This document shows positions 33,866 through 42,284 of a DNA stretch of 64,000 bases, in pieces; the first letter of the stretch is position 1; each line of letters starts with the position of its first letter. The notes under the pieces are model-generated. The model made no database searches. It was not told the origin of the DNA and was given only the letters and a program-made list of their open reading frames with translations. This DNA comes from Brevibacterium antiquum (GTDB lineage: Bacteria; Actinomycetota; Actinomycetes; Actinomycetales; Brevibacteriaceae): positions 186,001 to 250,000 of the forward strand of contig NZ_JABASX010000001.1 in NCBI RefSeq assembly GCF_016107655.1, in the 5' to 3' direction. Position numbers and translations under genes: made by a program.

Positions 33866-36217
33866 ATGAAAAACACATCCGAAACGCATGACGGGCAACG
33901 TAGCGAACGAAGCGAGAAACCCGACTCTGCCGGCGAAGGCGCCGGCGCGAGTGCAGATGAAAGTGCGTCGCCACGTTACAGCGTTCGCTGCGAATCGAGC
34001 GTCACCAATCTTGGCAGTGCATCTGCTGAATACGACCAAGCGCAGCTGAAGGTATTCGAGCTCAGTGCGGGAGTCATCCTCGAGCAGGTCATCCAGCACC
34101 ACGGAGCCGACGTTCCTGAAGGGGACGACCCGTACACGTTCGCCACGATTGCCGGCTCGGTCGATCGATGCCCAAAACCCTCAGAAGAGGAACGAGTCAG
34201 AGAAGCCAACCTACGTATGACCGTCAGCGATTTGGCTTGGAACTCGGGACCGCCGGAAGAATTCGACCTCGACGAGCCCTGCGCCGAGCTCGTACTCGTT
34301 GTCGACACCTCGACGGCAATGATGGCCTACGATGCCGAATTTGCCCAGAGCCTTCGAACGCCCACGGTTGAACCCGAGCCAGAAGCTCCTGAACCTCCGG
34401 ACTTCCCCGGTTTCGAGCCCGACACCGACTTCTCGCGGTGGATCCACGACAATGTGTTCACCGAGGACCTCGTTGAGATCTCGGCAATCTTCGGAACCTC
34501 AACGCCGCGCACCTACCGCCGCCTGACTGCCGCGATGACGGTGATACACGGTCTCCCACGGTTCGCCGACCGAGTCCGAGACGGCGAGTTCACGCAAGCT
34601 CATGTTGATGCCGCTGCCGACCTATGCCAAACGGTTGCCATGCGATTCCTGCCCCGACTGGACGAACATCTCTCTGTCAGAAGAGCAGATGTGACGAGCG
34701 AGTACTTCCGAACCGCACTGCGCAAGAAGATCCAGCTCCTCGAACCTGCAGAAGACCGGGCAGAAACAGCCGCCCGTCGACGGAGAGTCGATGTCGACAC
34801 ATTCAAGGATGGATCGGCATGCATGACTCTGACAGGGCCGGCTGCTGAGGTCCATGCCAGCTTTCAGCGCATCCAAGCCATGGCGCGAGCGATTCATGCG
34901 GGACAGGCCAACACGTTCAACCTGGCGCCCGGTGTCGAGGTCATCGACGAGCGCACCATCAGCAATCTCATGTTTGACATTGCGACCCGGCCACAGCCGA
35001 AGCTGAGCATCAGGGTCAAACGCATCGACCCGGTGACGGGAATCCAAGGCACTACAGAATCGTCGCTTCTTGATGACAAGGGAAGCCCTCTGTTTGATTT
35101 CGATGATCAGGGAGTCAGTGGGCTGACCGATTGTGCGAAAGATGCCGCAGGGACGTCTCCGAAGGGCACAGCCTTTTCCCCCGCTTCGCCACCGCAAGAA
35201 GAGATCACAGAATATGACGTAACGGTCGGCATGCCCACCGACCAGTGGTGGATAGCGAACCAAGCCGCCGTCGTGGTCACGGTCCCGTACCTGACGTTGA
35301 CCGGCGAATCAGAGCTTCCGGGAACACTCGCTGACGGTTCGCCGGTGCCAGCAGAGACAGCGCGACGCATCGGTGCCCGTTCGAAGACGCTGACGAGAAT
35401 ACTGACGGATCCGGCGACAGGCACACCCATCGACGCGAAGGCCACCACCTACAGAATTCCGAACGATGTTCGGAGAACACTCATTGCCAAATGGGCGATC
35501 TGCACAGTGCCGGGGTGCAGTCGAAAGGCGGAGAAGTCGGAGATCGACCACGTCATTCCATTCGACCATGACCATCCTGACCAGGGTGGGCTCACTCGCT
35601 TCAGCAATCTGCACTGTCTCTGTAAAAAGCACCACGCGGTGAAGACTGCCCGAAACTACTCAGTGCGGATGCCGGAATCTGGACTGGTCGAATACGAGTT
35701 CTCCCATGGTGTGACAACCACGGTTGCGGCTCCCGACCAGCCCGTCGACGCAGCTCAAGCCATCGAGTTCTACGCACTGACTGGTATCAGTCCCAGAAAG
35801 TGGCGATTTCCCAAAGACAAGGTTCCTCCACCGCCGTACGTCCTTGAACTCATGCCCGGTGAGACGACGATTCGAGAACGCGACGAAGCGAGGCAACGCG
35901 AGCAAGCAATCGCCGACCATCAGCGACAACTGCAGGAGAGCTATGACCTGGCGAAAGCCAAGCGTCGACAATTGATGGTCGATCGGATGTCGGACTGGCA
36001 GAACGCGGTATTCCAACGCTGCCTGCCACCGGGACCGAACCCGGTGACTATGAAACGGCTGCCGCGAGGTCGCCGCAGGAATCAGCCGTACCACCGACTG
36101 AAGAAGTCAGGCGACTACCGTACGTCGAAGATCGAGTATGTCCGGATCAAAAGGGCCTGGCAAGAGGCACGTGTGCAATGGGAACATGATCTCGCGAAAG
36201 ATCCGCCGCCATTCTGA
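33866..36217 (+). CDS. DUF222 and HNH endonuclease domain protein (REP13E12-like)
   Basis: 783 residues, long for the family. The middle is a DUF222 region; near residues 544-595 lies a complete HNH site: CTVPGCSRKAEKSEIDHVIP (CxxC and DH), GGLTRFSNLHCLCKKHH (N and HH). These genes are scattered in actinobacterial genomes as the 13E12 family and are suspected selfish or repair nucleases; function is not established. It is monocistronic, preceded by an AT-rich gap (33700-33865). Its GC content looks a little lower than its neighbours. The charged C-terminal 130 residues (RQREQAIADHQRQLQ...) suggest a coiled coil. Confidence 0.85.
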   Translation: MKNTSETHDGQRSERSEKPDSAGEGAGASADESASPRYSVRCESSVTNLGSASAEYDQAQLKVFELSAGVILEQVIQHHGADVPEGDDPYTFATIAGSVDRCPKPSEEERVREANLRMTVSDLAWNSGPPEEFDLDEPCAELVLVVDTSTAMMAYDAEFAQSLRTPTVEPEPEAPEPPDFPGFEPDTDFSRWIHDNVFTEDLVEISAIFGTSTPRTYRRLTAAMTVIHGLPRFADRVRDGEFTQAHVDAAADLCQTVAMRFLPRLDEHLSVRRADVTSEYFRTALRKKIQLLEPAEDRAETAARRRRVDVDTFKDGSACMTLTGPAAEVHASFQRIQAMARAIHAGQANTFNLAPGVEVIDERTISNLMFDIATRPQPKLSIRVKRIDPVTGIQGTTESSLLDDKGSPLFDFDDQGVSGLTDCAKDAAGTSPKGTAFSPASPPQEEITEYDVTVGMPTDQWWIANQAAVVVTVPYLTLTGESELPGTLADGSPVPAETARRIGARSKTLTRILTDPATGTPIDAKATTYRIPNDVRRTLIAKWAICTVPGCSRKAEKSEIDHVIPFDHDHPDQGGLTRFSNLHCLCKKHHAVKTARNYSVRMPESGLVEYEFSHGVTTTVAAPDQPVDAAQAIEFYALTGISPRKWRFPKDKVPPPPYVLELMPGETTIRERDEARQREQAIADHQRQLQESYDLAKAKRRQLMVDRMSDWQNAVFQRCLPPGPNPVTMKRLPRGRRRNQPYHRLKKSGDYRTSKIEYVRIKRAWQEARVQWEHDLAKDPPPF

Positions 36218-36241
36218 GCAGGCTGGAAACGACGAGACCGT

Positions 36242-36928
36242 TCAGATGATGCCGGAACCCGTGGTCAAACCGGACCGCTCGACGAGGACAGCGATACGGA
36301 CCCGGTTACTGGCATCGAGTTTGACGTTCACCCGGTTGAGATGAGTCTTCACGGTGGCCTCGCTGGAGTAAGTCGCCTCGGCGATCTCACGATTCGACAA
36401 CCCCCGTGCGACGAGGACAGCGATCTCGCGTTCTTTCGCTGTCAGGGTGGAGATGAGCGCGGCGGCATCGCGTTTGGTCCGATGATTCTGTTTCGCTGTG
36501 ATCGCTCTGATGATCCGCAGCGTCGCCTGCGGTGCCAGAATCGACTCACCGGCATGAACCTTCCTGATGGCCTCAGCAATCTCCGCAGGACCGATGTCCT
36601 TGAGGAGGAAGCCACTGGCACCTGCTTCGAGAGCGCCGAAGAGATAATCATCGGAATCGAAGCTGGTGAGAGCAATGACTTTGGGCGGCCGCACACTGTT
36701 GGTCAACCGCGCAGTTGCTTCGATGCCACCGATTCCGGGCATCCGCACATCCATGAGCACGATGTCAGGGAAATGAAGTGAAGCCTGCTCCAGTGCACCT
36801 TCGCCATTGAGAGCAGTTGCAACCGTGTCAATGCCCTCGGCGACCTGAAGTATGGCCTTGAGCCCAGTCAGCACCATCGGGTCATCGTCGGCGAGGAGGA
36901 CGCGGATACTGGGAGAAGTCTGAGCCAT
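36242..36928 (-). CDS. NarL/FixJ-family response regulator
   Basis: 228 residues. Receiver domain with DDD at 14-16, phosphoacceptor Asp60 in IVLMDVRMPGIGG and Lys in GASGFLLKDI; C-terminal LuxR-type helix-turn-helix LTAKEREIAVLVARGLSNREIAE...TVKTHLNRVNVKL. Works with the histidine kinase encoded just upstream at 37099-38562. The gap between the two contains a 4 x 16-bp repeat. Confidence 0.92.
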   Translation of the reverse strand: MAQTSPSIRVLLADDDPMVLTGLKAILQVAEGIDTVATALNGEGALEQASLHFPDIVLMDVRMPGIGGIEATARLTNSVRPPKVIALTSFDSDDYLFGALEAGASGFLLKDIGPAEIAEAIRKVHAGESILAPQATLRIIRAITAKQNHRTKRDAAALISTLTAKEREIAVLVARGLSNREIAEATYSSEATVKTHLNRVNVKLDASNRVRIAVLVERSGLTTGSGII

Positions 36929-37048
36929 GAAAACAGACTACAGGAGGCCCAGGACACGACAGCGGCGAAGCCGTGCGGGCACAGCATCGGGAGGGGAACG
37001 GCGCCACAGAAGAGCGCCGTGACGCAGGTGATGAGCGTCCCAGAGGTT

Positions 37049-37112
37049 GGTCAGCCCTGAGACTGGTCAGCCCTCAGGTCGGTCAGCGCTGAGCCTGGTC
37101 AGTGTTGAGACC
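37049..37112. repeat. four tandem 16-bp repeats (GGTCAGYSYTSAGNCY type)
   Basis: Copies start at 37049, 37065, 37081 and 37097, each beginning GGTCAG; the third contains the 10-bp palindrome TCAGCGCTGA. The last copy covers the stop codon of the histidine kinase gene, the rest fill the space toward the response regulator gene. Confidence 0.8.
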
Positions 37113-38562
37113 GGCGTTCGAACGGCGGGAAGGATACGTCGACGACGAACAGCCCCTCACGCGGTCCGATGCTGACCATGCCCGAGAGCAGGTGCGTTCT
37201 TTCACGAATTCCCTCGAGCCCGGCTCCCGAACCGCTCGTCGATAAGTCCGACTCCGGATCTTCGTTCGTCCTGGTCGTCGGCAGCGCGTTCGATACGACG
37301 ATGCGCGCTCCCTGGTTTGCCGAAACGCTCAGGCTCAGATCCACAGGTGCACCGGGGGAGTGCTTCAACGCGTTCGTCAGCGACTCCTGCACGATGCGAT
37401 AAACCGCTCGGTCAAGCACCGTCGGCGCACTCTCAACGTCTTGCATGATGATTGACGGACGAATCTGCGTGCCGGTCGCCTGAACCGAGGCGATGAGCTG
37501 CGGGATGGAGTCCATGGAGGGCAGGCTCGGCGGAGTCGACGTCGGTCCCAGTCGGCTCTGTTCGCCGAAGTTTCCTTCACGCACACCGCCGACGAGGTGG
37601 CGCAGATCGTCTAATGATGCACGTGCCTCTCGGCGCAGGGCAGAGGCGACGGTCGCCACCTCGGCGTCATCCTGAGTTCCGACTTCCAGCGCCCCGGAGT
37701 GCAGGGAGATGACGGACAACCGGTGGGAGAGGGTGTCGTGGAGCTCGCGGGCCAGGAGATTGCGCTCGGACTGGCGAGCTAGTTCCGTAGACAGCGATTC
37801 GCTGCGTTCGGTTTCACGCTGGGCGATCGTCTCGACGGTCTTCATTCTGCGAGTCCGGCGCAGCAGCAGTCCGAACCCGATGCTCACCCCAAGTCCGACG
37901 ACGCCGGCGATGATCGTCATCAGATTCATCGCCAGCAGAGAGTCCGCAGGTGGGGCAGAAGCTTCGACGTCGGTGATCACCGCAGGATCACCCACGATCA
38001 TGAGGCCGAATGGGTTGAGAGCAGGAGGCAGGAGACAGTGACGGATCACTCCGGCGATGACGAGCACCGACCCGATGACGGCGGTGACGACCATCCGCAC
38101 CCGAGGTCCGCGGATGACGATATGGAACAGGCCGATGAGGAGCAGGAGCCCATCGCCCCAACCCGCGGCGAGGAGAGCCCCGGCGATGAACGGCACGAGG
38201 GGCCAACGACGACGGACGAAGACGCTGAGCCAAACGAGACTCAGCAGCAGGACCACGACGATTCCCGTGTTCGTGAGTTCACCGTTGCTGCCGAAGGCCC
38301 ACGGGTTCGCCTGCAGCGCCATCGCCGAAATGAATAAGCCCGTCACATAGGCGATGACGCCCACAAGGATGCTCACCGCCAGTTGGGCTCCGTGCCGGAG
38401 ACGCCGTTTGCGTTCCGAGTGCGAGGCAGCACCCGGATGTGGCGTCGCAGAGGCAGCAGGCATCGGTGGCTGGGCCGGCTTCGGTGGGACGGAGGAGCCA
38501 TGATGCGGCGGCGGGAACGGATGAACTGTCACAACAGGAATCGTAACCGCACGGGCTGACAC
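37099..38562 (-). CDS. sensor histidine kinase, HisKA_3 type
   Basis: Up to 487 residues from a GTG at 38562. A Pro/His-rich cytoplasmic start (about 1-55) is followed by four to six membrane helices, then the dimerisation/phosphoacceptor helix LLARELHDTLSHRLSVISLHSG with the phosphorylated His, and an HATPase domain (YRIVQESLTNALKHS, GAGLEGIRERTHLL). The Pro-rich beginning is not conserved, so a start further in is possible. No extracytoplasmic sensor domain of size, so it probably senses the membrane. Partner is the NarL-type regulator at 36242-36928. Confidence 0.88.
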   Translation of the reverse strand: MSARAVTIPVVTVHPFPPPHHGSSVPPKPAQPPMPAASATPHPGAASHSERKRRLRHGAQLAVSILVGVIAYVTGLFISAMALQANPWAFGSNGELTNTGIVVVLLLSLVWLSVFVRRRWPLVPFIAGALLAAGWGDGLLLLIGLFHIVIRGPRVRMVVTAVIGSVLVIAGVIRHCLLPPALNPFGLMIVGDPAVITDVEASAPPADSLLAMNLMTIIAGVVGLGVSIGFGLLLRRTRRMKTVETIAQRETERSESLSTELARQSERNLLARELHDTLSHRLSVISLHSGALEVGTQDDAEVATVASALRREARASLDDLRHLVGGVREGNFGEQSRLGPTSTPPSLPSMDSIPQLIASVQATGTQIRPSIIMQDVESAPTVLDRAVYRIVQESLTNALKHSPGAPVDLSLSVSANQGARIVVSNALPTTRTNEDPESDLSTSGSGAGLEGIRERTHLLSGMVSIGPREGLFVVDVSFPPFERRSQH

Positions 38563-38751
38563 CGGACGTCAGCCATCAGGCTGGCGTCGCCTGGCCGATC
38601 GATGATCGAGGTCGAGCCGAACGGTTGATGTCCAATCTTCGCCGAGGCGGAATGCTGAAGGAGTATCAACGCGAACCTCGCTATTTCATTTGCGCCAGCT
38701 GCTTCGACCCGCCTTCCAGCGGAGCGCGGCGCTCATCATCAAAGGAGCATG

Positions 38752-39705
38752 ATGTCCACTCACAATGACCCACACACGCAGCCCGGTGCTCAGCCGCAAG
38801 CACAGCCCGGTGCTCAGCCTCAGCCGCACCCTGGAGCCCAGCCTCAGCCTGGTGTCAATGCGCAAGGTTCCACCTACCGCGTGCCTGGTCCACAGATGGC
38901 CGGCTCGCCGATGGCTGACCCGCAGGCGTCCGGTGACCCGGGTGCTGGACATCCGAGCGCGGGCCCCGCAGGAGCCAGCGGCTATGGTGGCCCCGGTGGG
39001 TACGATTCTGGTGCGTTTGGCCAGGGCGCCTATGGACCCGGTGGTTACGGCCCCGGTGCCTATGGTCCAGGCAGCTCAGGACAGAAACCGCCGAAGCGGA
39101 AGAAGCCGCTGCTCAAACGCTGGTGGTTCTGGATTGTTCTCATCTTGGTCGTCGTCATCATCGGAAGTGCCATCTCCGGCGGGGGAGACGATTCGGCAGA
39201 GAATACCGAATCCTCTGCTGCCGTCGCCGAGGATGAGGCGGCAAGCGGTGACAAGGCGAAGGAAGAGCCTGCCGCGGACAAGGCGGCCGAAGAAGACGCT
39301 GCTGCCAGCTACGGCATCGGCGATGTGGTGGCCGCCGATGACTGGGAAGTCACCGTCAACTCGGTCAAGGACGGCGTCTCCTCAGTCGGCGACGAGTACC
39401 TGGGCGCAGAGGCCCAAGGCCAGTTCGTCACCGTCAACCTGTCCGTGAAGAACACTGCTTCGGCGCCGGACTTCTTCTGGGAGGACAACATCAAGCTCGG
39501 CGACGAAGCTGGGAACACTTATTCCGCGGACTCGGAAGCCGGACTCTATGCCGACGCTGATTCCATTCTCTTCGCCGAGGAGATCAACCCGGGCAACACG
39601 GCTAAGGGCGTTCTCGTCTTCGACGTCCCCGCCGATGTCTCACCGGACAAGCTCACCTTCGAAGGTGGACTCTTCGCTGATCCGATCGAGATCTCACTGG
39701 GTTGA
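38752..39705 (+). CDS. Gly/Pro/Gln-rich membrane protein with DUF4352 domain
   Basis: 317 residues. Residues 1-105 are low-complexity Gln/Pro and then YGPGG/YGPGA repeats; KRKKPLLKRWW precedes a single membrane helix (about 122-142); an acidic Ala/Glu/Lys linker leads to a DUF4352-type beta domain (YGIGDVVAADDWEVTVNSVKDG...GQFVTVNLSVKNTAS). GGAG before the second of two ATGs sets the start. It has the same layout as the protein at 7199-8143. It lies between two divergent two-component systems and may be a target of one of them. Confidence 0.75.
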   Translation: MSTHNDPHTQPGAQPQAQPGAQPQPHPGAQPQPGVNAQGSTYRVPGPQMAGSPMADPQASGDPGAGHPSAGPAGASGYGGPGGYDSGAFGQGAYGPGGYGPGAYGPGSSGQKPPKRKKPLLKRWWFWIVLILVVVIIGSAISGGGDDSAENTESSAAVAEDEAASGDKAKEEPAADKAAEEDAAASYGIGDVVAADDWEVTVNSVKDGVSSVGDEYLGAEAQGQFVTVNLSVKNTASAPDFFWEDNIKLGDEAGNTYSADSEAGLYADADSILFAEEINPGNTAKGVLVFDVPADVSPDKLTFEGGLFADPIEISLG

Positions 39706-39731
39706 GCGACATGGTCAGACCGGGCCGACTG

Positions 39732-39774
39732 GCAGAAGCCAGGGACCACCTCGGCGGTCTCTGGCTTCTGCTTT
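39732..39774 (+). terminator. hairpin terminator of the DUF4352 gene
   Basis: 14-bp stem with one G-T pair: GCAGAAGCCAGGGA at 39732-39745 and TCTCTGGCTTCTGC at 39758-39771, 12-nt loop, followed by TTT. It lies 27 nt after the stop codon. Confidence 0.75.
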
Positions 39775-39975
39775 CCCATTTTCCGGTTCATCGCAGCGTC
39801 CTCAGGTTCAAAGCGGTGTTCTCAAGTTCAATGCGGACACAGATTCGAGTTCTCACGGGACGCTTAGCCGTGTTTGCTACTGTCACACTGACGAAGTGTG
39901 CCAGGTGAGTCGACCTTTCGGGTCGATGAAGGACCGAATAATCGGCGCAGGGCCGCAGAAGGAGAACCGGAATTC

Positions 39976-41415
39976 GTGCTGTTCAGCAAGCTGTTCGACA
40001 GATTCCTACCACCGGACCGCAGATTCAACCCTGAGGCGCTGGCTTGGGTGGCGGTGATCTTCACTGCCATCGTGATGCTCGCCGTCGAGTCCTCGATCGC
40101 GGTGGGAGTCCATGAAGCCCCTGTGGCCTTGGCGTTCATCGTCACCGTGATCCACGCGGGGTCGATGCCGCTGTCGATGCTGCGCCCGCTCTTCGGCGCG
40201 ATCGTCTCCGTCATCGCCTGCGGTGCTCTTCCGCTGCTCGGCCCGTACCTCTCGGGCGCTCCCTGGCCATGGATGGTGCCGATGATGATCACCCAGATCC
40301 TCATCATCCTCATTGTGGGGCTCCGTGCTCACTGGGGTGTGGCCTTGGCCGCGCTGCTGGCGAGCATCGCAATCTCAGCGGCGGCTGCCGTCTTCGGGCA
40401 TATTCAGTACCCCGAGAGCAGGTCGGAATCCTCGATCGTCAACATCGTCATCTTCTCCTGCATCGCAGGTGGCTTCTATGTGGCCGCAGTCATCGTCCAA
40501 CAGTGGCATCTGATCCGATCGCAGCTGCTGCAGGAACAGGAGAATACCGCCGAGGAGCATTCGAAGCGCGTCGTGGTCGAGGAGAAGACGCGGATTGCCC
40601 GCGAACTGCACGACATCGTCGCCCACAGCATGTCGATCATCAACATCCAGGCCTCGAGCGCACCTTTTCGCCACCCCAACATCGACGCAGACGTGGAGAA
40701 GGAGTTCGAAGACATCTCCATCTCCGCCCGCCACGCCCTCACCGAGATGCGAGGACTGCTGGGAGTTCTGCGCAATGACGATTCGGGCCAGCAGCTTGCA
40801 CCTCAGCCGAAGTTCTCCGAGGTCGAAGGTCTGGTGAAGAAGGCACAGCAGGCTGGAGTCAACGTCACCATGGAACGCAGCGGGGGACCGCTGGATCGCA
40901 GTCTGCGCGACAGCACCGGGCTGGCCGGATACCGCATCGTCCAGGAAGCGCTGAGCAACGCCATCCGCCACGCCACCGAATCCCAGATTCACATCAAGAT
41001 CGACAGCGGCGGCACCGCCCTGTGGATCAATGTCGGCAACACTGCCGGGAAGGGCCCGTCGGAGGCGGCGAAGAACGAAGTCCATCGTCATCAGGGCCTC
41101 ATCGGGATGCGAGAACGTGCGGCCTCGGTCGGAGGCGAGCTTCGAACCGGCTGGACCAGCAGCGGCGGTTTCGAAGTCGAGGCCGTGCTGCCGCTGGCCG
41201 TGGCCGATTCGCCTAAGGGCGATTCCGGTAAGCGTGATTCGAGTAAGCGCGATTCGAGCGAGCGCGAAGTACTCGCTGACTCAGGCCCAGATTCAGACAT
41301 AGCCACAAATTCAGAATCAGACTCAAACGACACAGGCATAAACGCAGACGGCTCAGACATAAGCGCAGACGACACATCAGATCAATCGCAGGGTGATGAG
41401 AGGAGCAACGCGTGA
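39976..41415 (+). CDS. sensor histidine kinase, HisKA_3 type
   Basis: About 479 residues from a GTG at 39976 (a GTG at 39898 would add 26 unlike residues; the ribosome binding sites are weak for both). Five to six membrane helices fill residues 20-180, then IARELHDIVAHSMSIINIQAS (phosphoacceptor His), GYRIVQEALSNAIRHA and HQGLIGMRERAASVGGEL of the ATPase domain. The last 70 residues are a Ser/Asp/Asn-rich disordered tail from tandem-like DNA (KRDSSKRDSS). GTGA overlap with the response regulator gene. Similar in layout to DesK/LiaS-type kinases. Confidence 0.88.
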   Translation: MLFSKLFDRFLPPDRRFNPEALAWVAVIFTAIVMLAVESSIAVGVHEAPVALAFIVTVIHAGSMPLSMLRPLFGAIVSVIACGALPLLGPYLSGAPWPWMVPMMITQILIILIVGLRAHWGVALAALLASIAISAAAAVFGHIQYPESRSESSIVNIVIFSCIAGGFYVAAVIVQQWHLIRSQLLQEQENTAEEHSKRVVVEEKTRIARELHDIVAHSMSIINIQASSAPFRHPNIDADVEKEFEDISISARHALTEMRGLLGVLRNDDSGQQLAPQPKFSEVEGLVKKAQQAGVNVTMERSGGPLDRSLRDSTGLAGYRIVQEALSNAIRHATESQIHIKIDSGGTALWINVGNTAGKGPSEAAKNEVHRHQGLIGMRERAASVGGELRTGWTSSGGFEVEAVLPLAVADSPKGDSGKRDSSKRDSSEREVLADSGPDSDIATNSESDSNDTGINADGSDISADDTSDQSQGDERSNA

Positions 41416-42197
41416 TTCGCATCGTGATTGCTGATGATCAGGCAATGGTTCGAGCAGGCTTCGCCGCGTTGTTGGACGCGCACCCCGACATCGAGGTGGT
41501 GGGTCAGGCGCAGGACGGCGTCGAATGCGTCGGCCTCGTCGCCGAGCTGAAGCCTGACATCGTGCTCATGGATGTGCGCATGCCGGAGCTCGACGGCATC
41601 GAAGCCACCCGTGAGATCCTCTCGGCCAGATCGCGGCAGGCGGTCCGGCAGACGACGAACCCGCAGACCATGAACCCGCAGACCATGAACCCGCAGACCA
41701 CGAACCGGCAGGCGTCGAAGTCGGCATTGAGCACTCAGGACACCAGCGCAATCGACGATGACGTTCCGCGCATCATCATGCTCACGACCTTCGACATCGA
41801 CGACTATGTCTTCGATGCGATTCGTGCCGGTGCCAGCGGCTTCCTCCTCAAGGACGCCCCACCCGACGAACTCGCCGAGGCGGTGCGGGTGGTGGCATCG
41901 GGTGATGGCCTGCTGGCCCCGAGTGTCACCCGCCGAGTCATCGAGCACTTTGCCGCAGGACCGCAGACATCGAATGCGGCCGCCCTGCCCGACCTCACCG
42001 ACCGCGAACGCGAGATCCTGGTACTGGTGGCACGAGGTGAGACCAACACGGAGATCGCGGCCTCACTGTTCATCGCAGTGCAGACCGTCAAGACCCATGT
42101 TTCGCGAATTCTCTACAAACTCGACGCCCGAGACCGCGCTCAGGCAGTCATCGCCGCCTACGAATCCGGGCTCGTCGTGCCCGGCGCCCAGGTCTGA
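41412..42197 (+). CDS. NarL/FixJ-family response regulator with repeat insertion
   Basis: 261 residues. Receiver with Asp54 (IVLMDVRMPELDG) and GASGFLLKDAPP; LuxR-type helix-turn-helix LTDREREILVLVARGETNTEIAA...TVKTHVSRILYKL. Between beta-3/alpha-3 and beta-4 of the receiver an insertion of about 35 residues contains NPQTM repeats, which ordinary NarL regulators lack; this makes it longer than the 228-aa paralogue at 36242. Start GTG overlaps the kinase stop. Next gene downstream is a fatty-acid desaturase. Confidence 0.9.
   Translation: MIRIVIADDQAMVRAGFAALLDAHPDIEVVGQAQDGVECVGLVAELKPDIVLMDVRMPELDGIEATREILSARSRQAVRQTTNPQTMNPQTMNPQTTNRQASKSALSTQDTSAIDDDVPRIIMLTTFDIDDYVFDAIRAGASGFLLKDAPPDELAEAVRVVASGDGLLAPSVTRRVIEHFAAGPQTSNAAALPDLTDREREILVLVARGETNTEIAASLFIAVQTVKTHVSRILYKLDARDRAQAVIAAYESGLVVPGAQV
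41658..41717 (+). repeat. 15-bp in-frame tandem repeat (AACCCGCAGACCATG)
   Basis: Three near-identical copies at 41658, 41673 and 41688 plus a degenerate fourth at 41703, within the receiver domain coding region. A unit of 15 nt keeps the frame, so copy number could vary between strains. Confidence 0.85.
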
Positions 42198-42205
42198 TGA
42201 CGCAA

Positions 42206-42225
42206 CCCCCTACCTGGGTAGGGGG
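42206..42225. promoter_or_regulatory. 20-nt palindrome upstream of the desaturase gene
   Basis: CCCCCTACC, TG, GGTAGGGGG: 9-bp arms with a 2-nt centre, directly between the response regulator stop and the desaturase promoter. As DNA it is a good dimeric regulator site; as RNA a hairpin without a T-run, so a weak terminator is the alternative. Confidence 0.5.
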
Positions 42226-42271
42226 TGAAATACGGTGCTCTGGGGTGATGCCAAGACGATGATCAACCTCG

Positions 42272-42277
42272 TACCGT
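42272..42277 (+). promoter_or_regulatory. -10 box (TACCGT), leaderless promoter of the desaturase gene
   Basis: TACCGT ends 7 nt before the ATG at 42285, with no ribosome binding site. The 20-nt palindrome lies 46 nt upstream. Confidence 0.45.
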
Positions 42278-42284
42278 AAGTAAT

